The position numbers and the translations under genes were made by a program. This document shows positions 34,387 through 42,788 of a DNA stretch of 64,000 nucleotides, piece after piece. Source of the DNA: Chitinophaga niastensis (lineage in GTDB: Bacteria > Bacteroidota > Bacteroidia > Chitinophagales > Chitinophagaceae); the NCBI RefSeq assembly GCF_003014755.1, contig NZ_PYAW01000001.1, positions 1,674,001 to 1,738,000 on the forward strand, written 5' to 3'. Every line of letters begins with the position of its first letter. Within the stretch, counting starts at the first letter, position 1. The notes under the pieces were generated by a model. That model was not told the DNA's origin. It saw only the letters and a list, made by a program, of their open reading frames with translations, and did no database searches.

Positions 34387-36279
34387 TCAATCAGGCTTTT
34401 TCCCATCTAAAAAGGTATTGATAGTATTGATTTCTGTATGGTTGTTCTGCCCCGGATCACTTACTGTATAGTTGGAGTAGAAGTGCTCAGCAGAGCCTGC
34501 ACTGTTATCCAGGTTTACATTGCGACGCAGGTAAGCAGGTACGTTTTCCAGTTCCGCGTTATTGTCCATGTTCTTCACATTGAAACTGATGCTGCGTAAT
34601 TTGGCTACTCTTTCTGCCTGTTTGCGCTTCTGTTCTTCCAGGTCTTCATATGCTTGTTGCATAGGCACTTCAGGAGGAGCGGGCGGTATATTAACAGCTT
34701 CATCATCTTCTTTATACACCATCTTCATTTCCGGAGGTGGTGTATTACCAGGTTCAACATAAATGTGTGCCGGTCTGCTTAAATATCCTCCTGCACTGTT
34801 ACCCGCTTGTGGCTGAATGACGTTCACATTCGGTTGTTGCGTGTGTGCGGGCGGTATTTGTTGAACAGGCTGCATTTGTTGCTGCTGCTGCATTTGCTGC
34901 TGTTGTTGTTGCAATTGCTGTAGCTGCAGTTGTTGTGCCTGATGTTGCGCCTGTTGCTGCGCTTGTTGTATCTGTTGCTGTATTTGTTGTTGTATCTGCT
35001 GTTGATCAGGTTGTGGCTGCGGCTGCGGTTGTGCTGGTACCTGTTGCACATTCAGCACATAGTTTTGGCGGGCAGGTGCAATGGGCGCCTGCTGCTGTGG
35101 CTGTGATGGTGTGTAGCCCATACCAGGCTCAGGATGAACAATTACTGGTTCCATCAGGCGTGGTGCCATCAGGTCTTGCGGCTCCTGGAACAAAAGTCCC
35201 TGTGCCTGTTGCATGCTCATTTTTTTTTCGTCACCGTCCTTACCTAATTGCATCACAATTTTAGGTTCTACACGCTCTGTGTTGGAGGGTGTGATCTTTT
35301 GTTGTGTGATTGGTTTTTGTTCAAAACCGGTAGCAATGATGGTAACGCCCAGCTGTCTGTCCAGCGTTTGATCGTAGCCCACACCGAGGATCACATCGCA
35401 ATCTTCACCTGCCTGGCTTTGAACATAGGCCTGAATGATATCCATTTCATCCAGTGTGTGTTCAAATTCGCCTTCAGAAGAAGAGATGTTGATCAGTATC
35501 CATTTAGCACCGCGGATATCGTTATCATTCAGCAGTGGTGAAGTCAATGCATCTTCAATGGCTCTCTGTGCGCGGTTTTCACCTTCTGCCAGGGAAGCAC
35601 CGAGGATAGCCACGCCACCGTTACGCATAACGGTACAAACGTCGGCAAAATCCACGTTGATCTGACCGGTAGAGTTGATCACATCGGTAATACATTTGGC
35701 GGCCGTAGCAAGTACGTTATCTGCTTTTTCAAAGGCAGCCTTAAACTTCAGATCGCCGAATTTCTGGCGTAATTTATCATTGGAGATGATGAGCAGTGTA
35801 TCCACATATTCTTTCAGGCGGGAAACGCCTTCATCTGCCTGCAACATTCTTTTTTTGCCTTCGTAAGAAAACGGGGTGGTAACAATACCAACGGTCAGAA
35901 TACCCAATTCCTTACATATTTTGGCGATAATAGGAGCGCCACCTGTTCCGGTGCCACCGCCCATACCGGCAGTAATGAAGGCCATTTTGGTATTCACCTC
36001 CAGTATTTTTTTGATTTCTTCAAAGGATTCTTCTGTCGCCTGTTTACCGATTTCGGGGTTAGCACCCGCCCCCAGCCCCTGTGTGAGGTGTGGTCCCAAC
36101 TGTATTTTATTGGGCACAGGGCTGTTTGCAATAGCTTGAGCATCAGTATTGCAGATAATGAAATTTACACCTTCAATGCGCTGGCTATACATATGATTCA
36201 CCGCATTACTTCCACCGCCACCAATGCCGATAACTTTGATGATAGAAGATTTTTCCTTAGGAAGATCAAAATGTATCAT
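34387..36279 (-). CDS. ftsZ: Cell division protein FtsZ with poly-Gln linker
   Basis: Tubulin-like GTPase that forms the Z-ring. 630 residues, much longer than the usual 380-450. GTPase core 1-about 320 is normal: GGGGSNAVNHM, the tubulin signature GGGTGTG at 107-113, and the T7-loop region with NVDFADV. The C-terminal linker is expanded to over 250 residues, with a Gln-rich low-complexity tract at about 415-480 (runs of QQ, QQIQQQ and LQQLQQQQQQ). The conserved C-terminal peptide that binds FtsA, VPAYLRR, is at about 580-586 and is followed by a further 44 residues ending TFLDGKKPD, a tail type found in Bacteroidota. Last gene of the dcw cluster. Confidence 0.97.
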   Translation of the reverse strand: MIHFDLPKEKSSIIKVIGIGGGGSNAVNHMYSQRIEGVNFIICNTDAQAIANSPVPNKIQLGPHLTQGLGAGANPEIGKQATEESFEEIKKILEVNTKMAFITAGMGGGTGTGGAPIIAKICKELGILTVGIVTTPFSYEGKKRMLQADEGVSRLKEYVDTLLIISNDKLRQKFGDLKFKAAFEKADNVLATAAKCITDVINSTGQINVDFADVCTVMRNGGVAILGASLAEGENRAQRAIEDALTSPLLNDNDIRGAKWILINISSSEGEFEHTLDEMDIIQAYVQSQAGEDCDVILGVGYDQTLDRQLGVTIIATGFEQKPITQQKITPSNTERVEPKIVMQLGKDGDEKKMSMQQAQGLLFQEPQDLMAPRLMEPVIVHPEPGMGYTPSQPQQQAPIAPARQNYVLNVQQVPAQPQPQPQPDQQQIQQQIQQQIQQAQQQAQHQAQQLQLQQLQQQQQQMQQQQQMQPVQQIPPAHTQQPNVNVIQPQAGNSAGGYLSRPAHIYVEPGNTPPPEMKMVYKEDDEAVNIPPAPPEVPMQQAYEDLEEQKRKQAERVAKLRSISFNVKNMDNNAELENVPAYLRRNVNLDNSAGSAEHFYSNYTVSDPGQNNHTEINTINTFLDGKKPD

Positions 36280-36304
36280 GACTCTATACTTTTATGGGTT
36301 AGTA

Positions 36305-36407
36305 CGAATAATTAATAATGAACTATTAAGAATTAAGTGCGTATATGCTTTACTGTTACTATGGTTCATTGGTCCTATCATTATTAATTATCGTATCTTA
36401 ATTCTTA
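36305..36407. repeat. Interleaved inverted repeats in the ftsA-ftsZ spacer
   Basis: Two inverted-repeat pairs overlap in order a-b-a'-b': pair a is 36305-36321 with 36378-36393 (about 15 bases of AATTAATAATGA), pair b is 36327-36337 with 36397-36407 (TAAGAATTAAG, 11 bases). This arrangement is that of a pseudoknot rather than a simple hairpin. It occupies the 173-base leader between ftsA and ftsZ on the minus strand, ending about 25 bases before the ftsZ ATG. Confidence 0.6.
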
Positions 36408-36452
36408 TTTTAATAAACGTTTGCTGGTTGCAACAATTGCGCCATTTACCTT

Positions 36453-37856
36453 TTAAAGTTTAGCATCTTCTTCTTCTGTAAACATGTCAATGATCTTTGT
36501 TTTCATTTTGTCTAAGAAGTTTTTGAGCGATGCATTTCTTTCTTTTGCTTTCCTGTCCTGTATTTCCTGGCTGGTGGGGGCAGCTTCTTCTATCCAGTCG
36601 TCCTGTGGAGTAAGTGACTGCGCAGCCTGTTCTTTGGCCAGATAGCTTGTATTAATTTTTACATAATTTTCTTCTAATGCTTTACGATCATTTTCAAAAT
36701 CATTGTAACCTTTCAGGATGAGTCCCACACAGGTAGCGTACATAGGTTTGGTTAATTCATCTATGTGACCACTTGCGAGGTGCTCGTTGGGGAAACCTAT
36801 ACGGGCACTGGCGCCGGTAGTATATTCTGTCAGCTGTATGAGGTGTTTCAGTTGTGATCCGCCACCAGTAAGGATAATACCGCCATTCAGCATTTTATTA
36901 TCCATACCGATTTGTTTGAGATGGTATACTACGAAATCAAGTATTTCACTCATGCGCGCCTGGATGATATGTGCCAGGTTCTTCACTGAAATTTCTTTGG
37001 GGCTCTGACCTCTTAAGCCGGGAATGGTGATATAGGCGTTGCTTTTGGCTTCATCAGCCAGTGCGTAACCAAACTGCACCTTCATCTGCTCCGCCTGTGT
37101 TTTTAATACACCGAGGCCGTTTTTGATGTCGTTGGTAATGTTTTCACCACCGTAGGGAATTACTGCGGTATGTTTGAGAATACCTTCGTAAAACACTGCC
37201 AGGTCGGTAGTACCACCGCCAATATCCACAATGGCTACACCAGCTTCAAAGTCCATATCGCACATAACAGCAGCAGCAGAAGCGAGGGGCTGGAGTACCA
37301 GGTCACGAATTTTCAGACCTGATTTTTCCACGCTGCGGTTAATGTTGCGGATAGCATTTTTATCACCGGTAATGATATGGAAGTTTGCACCCACCTTCAC
37401 CCCCGACATACCAATGGGGTAGGTGATATTCTGCAAACTGTCCACAATGTATTGCTGCGGAATCACATCAATGATCTGATCATTCGCAGGAATAACTGTT
37501 TTGTACTGATCGTTGATGAGCTGATCAATATCTTTTTGTGATATTTCCGCATCGGTGTCGTTGCGTACAATATCGCCGCGGGTTTGCAAACTTTTTATAT
37601 GATGACCGGCTATGCCTACGTATACTTCGTTAATCTCCAGATTGGGGTTGGATGCATAACAATTTTCGAGTGCTTGCCTGATAGCCTTTATAGTTTGGTC
37701 AATGTTTAGCACCATACCGTGCTGCACACCAAACGATGTAGCTTTACCGAATCCCAGGATTTCCAGTTTCCCGTATTCATTCTTCCGTCCTGCAATGGCA
37801 GCAATCTTCGTAGTTCCTATGTCGAGGCCTACAATGATGGGAGCTTCCTGATTCAT
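36453..37856 (-). CDS. ftsA: Cell division protein FtsA
   Basis: Actin-like ATPase that tethers FtsZ to the membrane; 467 residues. Phosphate-1 motif VGLDIGTTKIAAIAG at the N-terminus, phosphate-2 VAIVDIGGGTTDLAVF at about 210-225, adenosine motif GGIILTGGGSQLK. The C-terminal about 25 residues (SLKNFLDKMKTKIIDMF) form an amphipathic membrane-targeting helix, followed by an acidic end. Its ATG overlaps the ftsQ TGA by four bases (ATGA), indicating coupled translation. About 50 residues longer than E. coli FtsA, mainly at the C-terminus. Confidence 0.97.
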   Translation of the reverse strand: MNQEAPIIVGLDIGTTKIAAIAGRKNEYGKLEILGFGKATSFGVQHGMVLNIDQTIKAIRQALENCYASNPNLEINEVYVGIAGHHIKSLQTRGDIVRNDTDAEISQKDIDQLINDQYKTVIPANDQIIDVIPQQYIVDSLQNITYPIGMSGVKVGANFHIITGDKNAIRNINRSVEKSGLKIRDLVLQPLASAAAVMCDMDFEAGVAIVDIGGGTTDLAVFYEGILKHTAVIPYGGENITNDIKNGLGVLKTQAEQMKVQFGYALADEAKSNAYITIPGLRGQSPKEISVKNLAHIIQARMSEILDFVVYHLKQIGMDNKMLNGGIILTGGGSQLKHLIQLTEYTTGASARIGFPNEHLASGHIDELTKPMYATCVGLILKGYNDFENDRKALEENYVKINTSYLAKEQAAQSLTPQDDWIEEAAPTSQEIQDRKAKERNASLKNFLDKMKTKIIDMFTEEEDAKL

Positions 37857-38935
37857 GGCGTTTTTTGTTTTTTTGATGTGTTAACAGATTTATTCCCTGG
37901 CTTATACACTGCTTTAGGTTGTTGCTTAGGCTTTGCTGCTGCTTTTGCTTTCTTCACTACTTTCTCTGTATGCGTTTTAGCCTTTGCTTTAGCTGCGGGT
38001 GCCGGTTTTACCACCGGTTTTGCAGCTTCGGAATGTGTCGGTTTTACAGCCGATACATTCGCTGTTGAGTCTTCGCTGTCCGCGATTGGCGGTTCATCCG
38101 GGCCACCCAGTTTCAAGCTATCAGTTTTGATAACGGGTTGCAGCGGAGCTGCGCCATCTTTACGGGTGCACACCACTTCGTTTTCAAATGCGATGTTGAT
38201 GCGCGTATAATTATTCCAGCCTACTTTGTTCAATCCTTCTTTGTAAAAAGCCAGCAGTTTGGTGAATTTTTTTTCTATGTCCACGCCTTCTCCAAAAGCA
38301 ATAACCTGGTCGCCAAGTTTAGGTATAAACTCAAATCTGCGGTCGCCCGTGATCATTAGCTGTTCTACCTGTGCCATCCAGAAAGGGTCATTACCAATGA
38401 AAGTTCCCATGTCTACAATCTGTGCAGTTAACAGGCTGTCTGGTTTCTGCAACTTATCAGCATCCGTAGGAAAGCCGGTGAAAACGGGCACCCTTGCGGC
38501 GTAGCGATTGGATACCGGGATATGTTCCCCTGCTTCATCGAGATAAAAACTGTTGCCGGAAAAGGTGAACACCCGTGCTACTGGTTCGCGTTGTGTTACT
38601 TTGATATTCAGCTGTTGCCGGTTATCAAAATAAATTTCCGCATTTTTGACCCAGGGGTCCTGGTCTACAATGTTTTCCAGCTGCCCGATGTTGATCGTAC
38701 CAATTGGTTTGCCTACCGGGTTCAGGTTTTTATCTTTCGTAATCAAAGATTTTATATCCTTCGTTTCAATGAAAAAGTTGTCATCTTTCCCTTCAAATTT
38801 CACCTGGATACTTTTGCATTTTCCTGCATCTTTATCCTGTATAGCCGCTGCCAGCAATACTACAAAGCCTGCCAGCGCCATTGTCCAGAGGACAACGATG
38901 CCTAGTCTTTTTAATATTTTACTGGTTTTGGACAT
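37853..38935 (-). CDS. ftsQ: Cell division protein FtsQ/DivIB with basic C-terminal tail
   Basis: Bitopic divisome protein, 360 residues. Short cytoplasmic N-terminus, one membrane helix (about 11-33), POTRA-like region (about 38-120) and beta domain (to about 270, with WNNYTRINIAFENEVVCTRKDG). After it comes an unusual tail of about 75 residues rich in Lys, Ala and Pro (AKAKAKTHTEKVVKKAKAAA), facing the periplasm and strongly basic. Identity rests on topology, domain layout and its place between murC and ftsA, since FtsQ is poorly conserved. Overlaps ftsA by four bases. Confidence 0.9.
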   Translation of the reverse strand: MSKTSKILKRLGIVVLWTMALAGFVVLLAAAIQDKDAGKCKSIQVKFEGKDDNFFIETKDIKSLITKDKNLNPVGKPIGTINIGQLENIVDQDPWVKNAEIYFDNRQQLNIKVTQREPVARVFTFSGNSFYLDEAGEHIPVSNRYAARVPVFTGFPTDADKLQKPDSLLTAQIVDMGTFIGNDPFWMAQVEQLMITGDRRFEFIPKLGDQVIAFGEGVDIEKKFTKLLAFYKEGLNKVGWNNYTRINIAFENEVVCTRKDGAAPLQPVIKTDSLKLGGPDEPPIADSEDSTANVSAVKPTHSEAAKPVVKPAPAAKAKAKTHTEKVVKKAKAAAKPKQQPKAVYKPGNKSVNTSKKQKTP

Positions 38936-38952
38936 TATCTATTTTTAATTTT

Positions 38953-40302
38953 TTATTTAAGCAGATGACCAATTGGTTCTCTTAACTGATCTATATCTCC
39001 GGCGCCTGCAGTGATCAGTAACGGAACGGTTGTTTTTTGCAGCCATTCTGTTATTGCTTCTTTCGGCAGTATCTGCACCGGTACTGTAATTTTATTTGCA
39101 ATCATTTCGCTGGTTACACCTTCAATCGGTAGTTCGCGTGCCGGGTAGATAGGGAGTAAGATAACTTCATCCGCCAGTGAAAGGCTTGCTGCGAAGCCAT
39201 CTGCCAGATCACGGGTGCGGGTAAATAAATGCGGTTGAAAAATAACCGTGCATTTTTTACCGGGGAATAATGCTTTCGCGCTGCTGATCAGTGCGCGCAG
39301 TTCTTCCGGATGGTGTGCATAATCATCTATATAAACCTGCTGATCATTTTTGATGATGTACTCAAATCTGCGTTTGATGCCTTTGAAACTGCCTATGGCG
39401 GCTTTAATCTTATCGGCGCTGATTCCCAGCAGTTGTGCTACGGTGATAGCTGCGACTGCGTTTTCCACATTGTGCATACCACCTATGTACATCCGGATGT
39501 TATCAATCGCCCAGTTCTGCTGTTTTATGTCAAACTCATATCCACCGTTGATCATGCGGATATTGGTAGCATAAGCGTTGGCAACATCGTTTTGTAAACT
39601 GTACAACAACTTGTTTGTTGCATTGAGCTCTTTGTCGCGATGCAGGCCGAACCTGGCAATCAGCGTGCCATTGGGTTTAATATTATGTGTGTACTCAATA
39701 AAAGCATCTTCCATAGCTTCCGGTGTACCATAAATATCCAGGTGATCTGCATCCATGGAAGTCAGCACCGCTATGTCAGGGTTTAATTTCAGGAAAGAGC
39801 GGTCATATTCATCTGCCTCAATAACTGCAACTGCTCTATCGCTGCTCCAGAAATTTTTATTATAGTTCACGCTGATGCCTCCCAGGAAAGCGTTACAGCC
39901 ATATCCGCTATCTGTAAGCAGGTGCGCGATCATGGTAGAAACGGTTGTCTTTCCATGCGTGCCTGCTACTGTAATAGCAAACAGTGAACGCGTAATTTCC
40001 TGCAATACATCGCTGCGTTTTACCACTTCATAGCCATTATCACGGTACCATTGCAACTCAGTATGTGTCGCCGGTATTGCCGGCGTATATACCACCAGGT
40101 TAGTTTGTGCGTCTACTGCATGTATATCATCTGTGTAATGGATCTGCATACCTTCTGCCTCCAGCTGCTTTGTGAGCGCTGTAGCGGTACGGTCATAGCC
40201 ACTTACCTTCACACCTTTTTCGTTGAAAAAGCGTGCAATGGCGCTCATGCCAATACCACCGATACCGATGAAATAAACCCGTTGTATGTTATTCAAATCC
40301 AT
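38953..40302 (-). CDS. murC: UDP-N-acetylmuramate--L-alanine ligase
   Basis: Cytoplasmic Mur ligase adding L-Ala to UDP-MurNAc in peptidoglycan synthesis; 449 residues. N-terminal UDP-binding Rossmann motif YFIGIGGIGMSAIA, the ATP-binding P-loop VAGTHGKTTVSTM at about 112-124, and the family block IEADEYDRSFLKLNPD. The C-terminal domain has YIDDYAHHPEELRA. Standard length. 17 bases upstream of ftsQ in the dcw run. Confidence 0.97.
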   Translation of the reverse strand: MDLNNIQRVYFIGIGGIGMSAIARFFNEKGVKVSGYDRTATALTKQLEAEGMQIHYTDDIHAVDAQTNLVVYTPAIPATHTELQWYRDNGYEVVKRSDVLQEITRSLFAITVAGTHGKTTVSTMIAHLLTDSGYGCNAFLGGISVNYNKNFWSSDRAVAVIEADEYDRSFLKLNPDIAVLTSMDADHLDIYGTPEAMEDAFIEYTHNIKPNGTLIARFGLHRDKELNATNKLLYSLQNDVANAYATNIRMINGGYEFDIKQQNWAIDNIRMYIGGMHNVENAVAAITVAQLLGISADKIKAAIGSFKGIKRRFEYIIKNDQQVYIDDYAHHPEELRALISSAKALFPGKKCTVIFQPHLFTRTRDLADGFAASLSLADEVILLPIYPARELPIEGVTSEMIANKITVPVQILPKEAITEWLQKTTVPLLITAGAGDIDQLREPIGHLLK

Positions 40303-40326
40303 ATTTTCTTCTGAATCTCTGATGCT

Positions 40327-41418
40327 TTAAATGATTGCCAGTACTTGTTTCGCTATTACCATGTCAGCATTTGGATTTCCCAGTCCGCCGATGTTGTTTT
40401 CCAGTTGTTCCATCAGCGCCCTGTTTTGCAGGAGGCTGAATAATACATTACTCAATTGCACTTTTACTTCCTCATCCTTAATGATTAAACCAGCTTTTTT
40501 GTTTACCAGGTTCATTGCATTGGAAGTCTGATGATCTTCTGCTGCAAAGGGGTAAGGCACAAATATCACCGGCTTTTTTACCACACATAATTCAGCAATA
40601 GCTAATGCGCCGGCCCTTGATAGCACTACATCTGCCGCTTTATATGCAAAGTCCATCACGTTGATGAAGTCGTATACTTTTATATGCGATGCATATGGTG
40701 CAGCTGCTGCTTTAGCGGTTTCGTAATAAGGCTTACCTGTTTGCCAGATCAGTTGTATGTCTTTTGCCACCATGCTCTCCAGTAGCGGTTGTAATCCTTC
40801 GTTAATGGATTTAGCACCCAAACTGCCACCAACAGCAAATATGGTTTGTTTGTCTGTACGCAAACCAAAGTGTTGCAGTGCATCTTCCCTTGTTACAGCA
40901 GATTGTGAGATGTTGTTCCTTACCGGGTTACCGGTCATCACCAGCTTATCTTTCGGAAAAAATGTCTCCATGCCATCGTAGGCCACACAAATCTTTTTTG
41001 CTTTCTTACCTAAGATCTTATTGGTTTTACCAGCAAATGAATTTTGTTCCTGTATCAGTGTAGGAATGTCATTCTTTTGTGCCCTGTTGAGCATCGGGAA
41101 ACTGGCATAACCACCTACACCTACTACCACATCCGGCTGAAACCTTTGCAGGATGGCCTTTGCCTGGCGCAGGCTTTTCCATATTTTGAAAGGCAGCAGG
41201 ATATTTTTGAAGATATTACTGCGATTGAAGCCAGCTATTTCCAATCCTTCGATGGGATAACCTGCCTGCGGTACTTTCTCCATTTCCATTTTTCCTGTTG
41301 CGCCAACAAAAAGAATATCAATATCCGGTTGAATTTTTTTCAACGCATTCGCGATCGCTATCGCCGGGAAGATATGTCCTCCGGTACCACCACCTGCTAT
41401 GATCACTTTGCGTTGCAT
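40327..41418 (-). CDS. murG: UDP-GlcNAc--lipid I GlcNAc transferase MurG
   Basis: GT28 glycosyltransferase at the inner face of the membrane that turns lipid I into lipid II; 363 residues. Glycine-rich N-terminal loop AGGGTGGHIFPAIAIA, second loop VVGVGGYASFP, third FAVGGSLGAKSINEG, and the UDP-GlcNAc site SRAGALAIAELCVVKKPVIFVPYP with QTSNA. All standard. 24 bases before murC; 37 bases after ftsW. Confidence 0.97.
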   Translation of the reverse strand: MQRKVIIAGGGTGGHIFPAIAIANALKKIQPDIDILFVGATGKMEMEKVPQAGYPIEGLEIAGFNRSNIFKNILLPFKIWKSLRQAKAILQRFQPDVVVGVGGYASFPMLNRAQKNDIPTLIQEQNSFAGKTNKILGKKAKKICVAYDGMETFFPKDKLVMTGNPVRNNISQSAVTREDALQHFGLRTDKQTIFAVGGSLGAKSINEGLQPLLESMVAKDIQLIWQTGKPYYETAKAAAAPYASHIKVYDFINVMDFAYKAADVVLSRAGALAIAELCVVKKPVIFVPYPFAAEDHQTSNAMNLVNKKAGLIIKDEEVKVQLSNVLFSLLQNRALMEQLENNIGGLGNPNADMVIAKQVLAII

Positions 41419-41455
41419 GTTATACTAATTGCTATTAATGCTTTATAAATACGAA

Positions 41456-42652
41456 TTAAGCCACTGCAGCGTTTTCTGCATTTGCCATTACTTTTTCCAA
41501 ACGTTCTTTTTCTGCCTGTTTACCTTCCATCTCTTCCACATTTCTGGATACGCTCAGGATGATACCGATGGCCATACTGGTAAACAAAACAGAAGAACCA
41601 CCCATACTTACCAATGGGAGGGTAACTCCTGTAACCGGGAACAGTTGTACGTTTACCGCCATGTTGGTCAACGCCTGTATCACCAGTGTTACACTTAGTC
41701 CTACTGCCAGGAATGCACCAAAAGCATACGGACATCTTTTATAAATCCTGATACTGCGCAGCAGCAAAATCATATATGCTGCCAGTATAAGGAAGGCACC
41801 GAACATACCGTATTCTTCTATAATCGTTGCATAGATATAATCAGAATAGGCATGTGGTAAAAAGTTACGTTGTGTACTGTTGCCAGGGCCCTTACCAATA
41901 ATACCCCCACCTGCAATAGCGATGTTGGCCTGTTGTACCTGGTAAGGTGTTTCTGTATGATCACCATGCATGAAATTGTCGATACGCTTTTCCCATGTTT
42001 TGGTACGCATTTCCATACCGGTAATTTTTGCCACAAAAAACAGGAGCATTACCAATACCGCACCTGCTGCTACCATAGAAGCGAGGAACCTTACCGGCAC
42101 CCTGCCTATAAAACACAGCAACATGCAGCTGGCGCCCAATAACAGGGCTGTACTCATGTTGGCAGGCATAATCAGTATACAGATAATACCCACCGGAATA
42201 ATGATAGGCAGAAATCCTTTTTTAAAATCGTTGATCATATGCTGTCTTCTGGACAGCTGCCTGCTTACATACATGAATATTGCCAGTTTGGCTACATCCG
42301 ATGTTTGAAAGGTGAGGTTAATGATCGGTAGCCTGATCCATCTGCTGGCATCGTTGATATGTGAACCAAAGGCCAGTGTATACATCAGCAATGGTATAGA
42401 TATCAGGAAGCCAATTTGTGCCACGCGGGAATAAATGGTGTAATTCACACGGTGAGCAAAGTAGATGATCAGCAAACCCATTACCAGTACAGTGAGCTGC
42501 TTCAGGAGATAGTACTCCGTATGGCCGCCCCTTTCGCGGTAAGCGAGTGAGCCGGTAGCGCTATATACAGCCAACAAGCTAACCAGCGATAGAAAAAACA
42601 CTATCGTCCAGATAACCTTATCGCCTTTAGTTCTATAGAGCAAACCTATCAT
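41456..42652 (-). CDS. ftsW: Lipid II polymerase FtsW (SEDS family)
   Basis: Divisome peptidoglycan glycosyltransferase working with FtsI; 398 residues with about 10 helices. SEDS motifs visible: ASRWIRLP with the conserved Arg-Trp, GKGPGNSTQRNFLPHAYSDYIYATIIEEYG containing the catalytic-type Asp/Glu region (family sequence HTDFIFAxxxEExG), and VTGVTLPLVSMGGSSVL. Its place in the dcw cluster beside ftsI supports FtsW rather than RodA. Separated from murD by a 136-base spacer containing TTAGC repeats and a microsatellite. Confidence 0.94.
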   Translation of the reverse strand: MIGLLYRTKGDKVIWTIVFFLSLVSLLAVYSATGSLAYRERGGHTEYYLLKQLTVLVMGLLIIYFAHRVNYTIYSRVAQIGFLISIPLLMYTLAFGSHINDASRWIRLPIINLTFQTSDVAKLAIFMYVSRQLSRRQHMINDFKKGFLPIIIPVGIICILIMPANMSTALLLGASCMLLCFIGRVPVRFLASMVAAGAVLVMLLFFVAKITGMEMRTKTWEKRIDNFMHGDHTETPYQVQQANIAIAGGGIIGKGPGNSTQRNFLPHAYSDYIYATIIEEYGMFGAFLILAAYMILLLRSIRIYKRCPYAFGAFLAVGLSVTLVIQALTNMAVNVQLFPVTGVTLPLVSMGGSSVLFTSMAIGIILSVSRNVEEMEGKQAEKERLEKVMANAENAAVA

Positions 42653-42788
42653 TTGTAGCTTTTAGCAGTTAGCATTTAGCTGCCTGCTTTTTGTTGTTTA
42701 TTTTTGTTGTTATTTTTCTACTACTACTACTACTTCTTCTTCTTCTATTTATTCTAACAGCTAACAGCTAATAGCTAAGGGCTAATAG
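42653..42788. repeat. TTAGC-family inverted element with trinucleotide microsatellite
   Basis: The murD-ftsW spacer. Left arm 42657-42684 (TAGCTTTTAGCAGTTAGC...) and right arm 42756-42793 (CAGCTAACAGCTAATAGC...) are imperfect inverted copies of TTAGC units. The loop contains GTT-rich sequence, then (CTA)5 at 42718-42732 and four TTC units at 42734-42745. The murD stop TAG (42789-42791 on the minus strand) lies in the right arm. Confidence 0.75.

Noticed and set aside
34845..35264. Open frame of 139 codons antisense to ftsZ, rich in Ala and Val
   Set aside because: It is the complement of the poly-Gln codon run (CAG/CAA read as other repeats); composition is an artefact and ftsZ is certain on the other strand.
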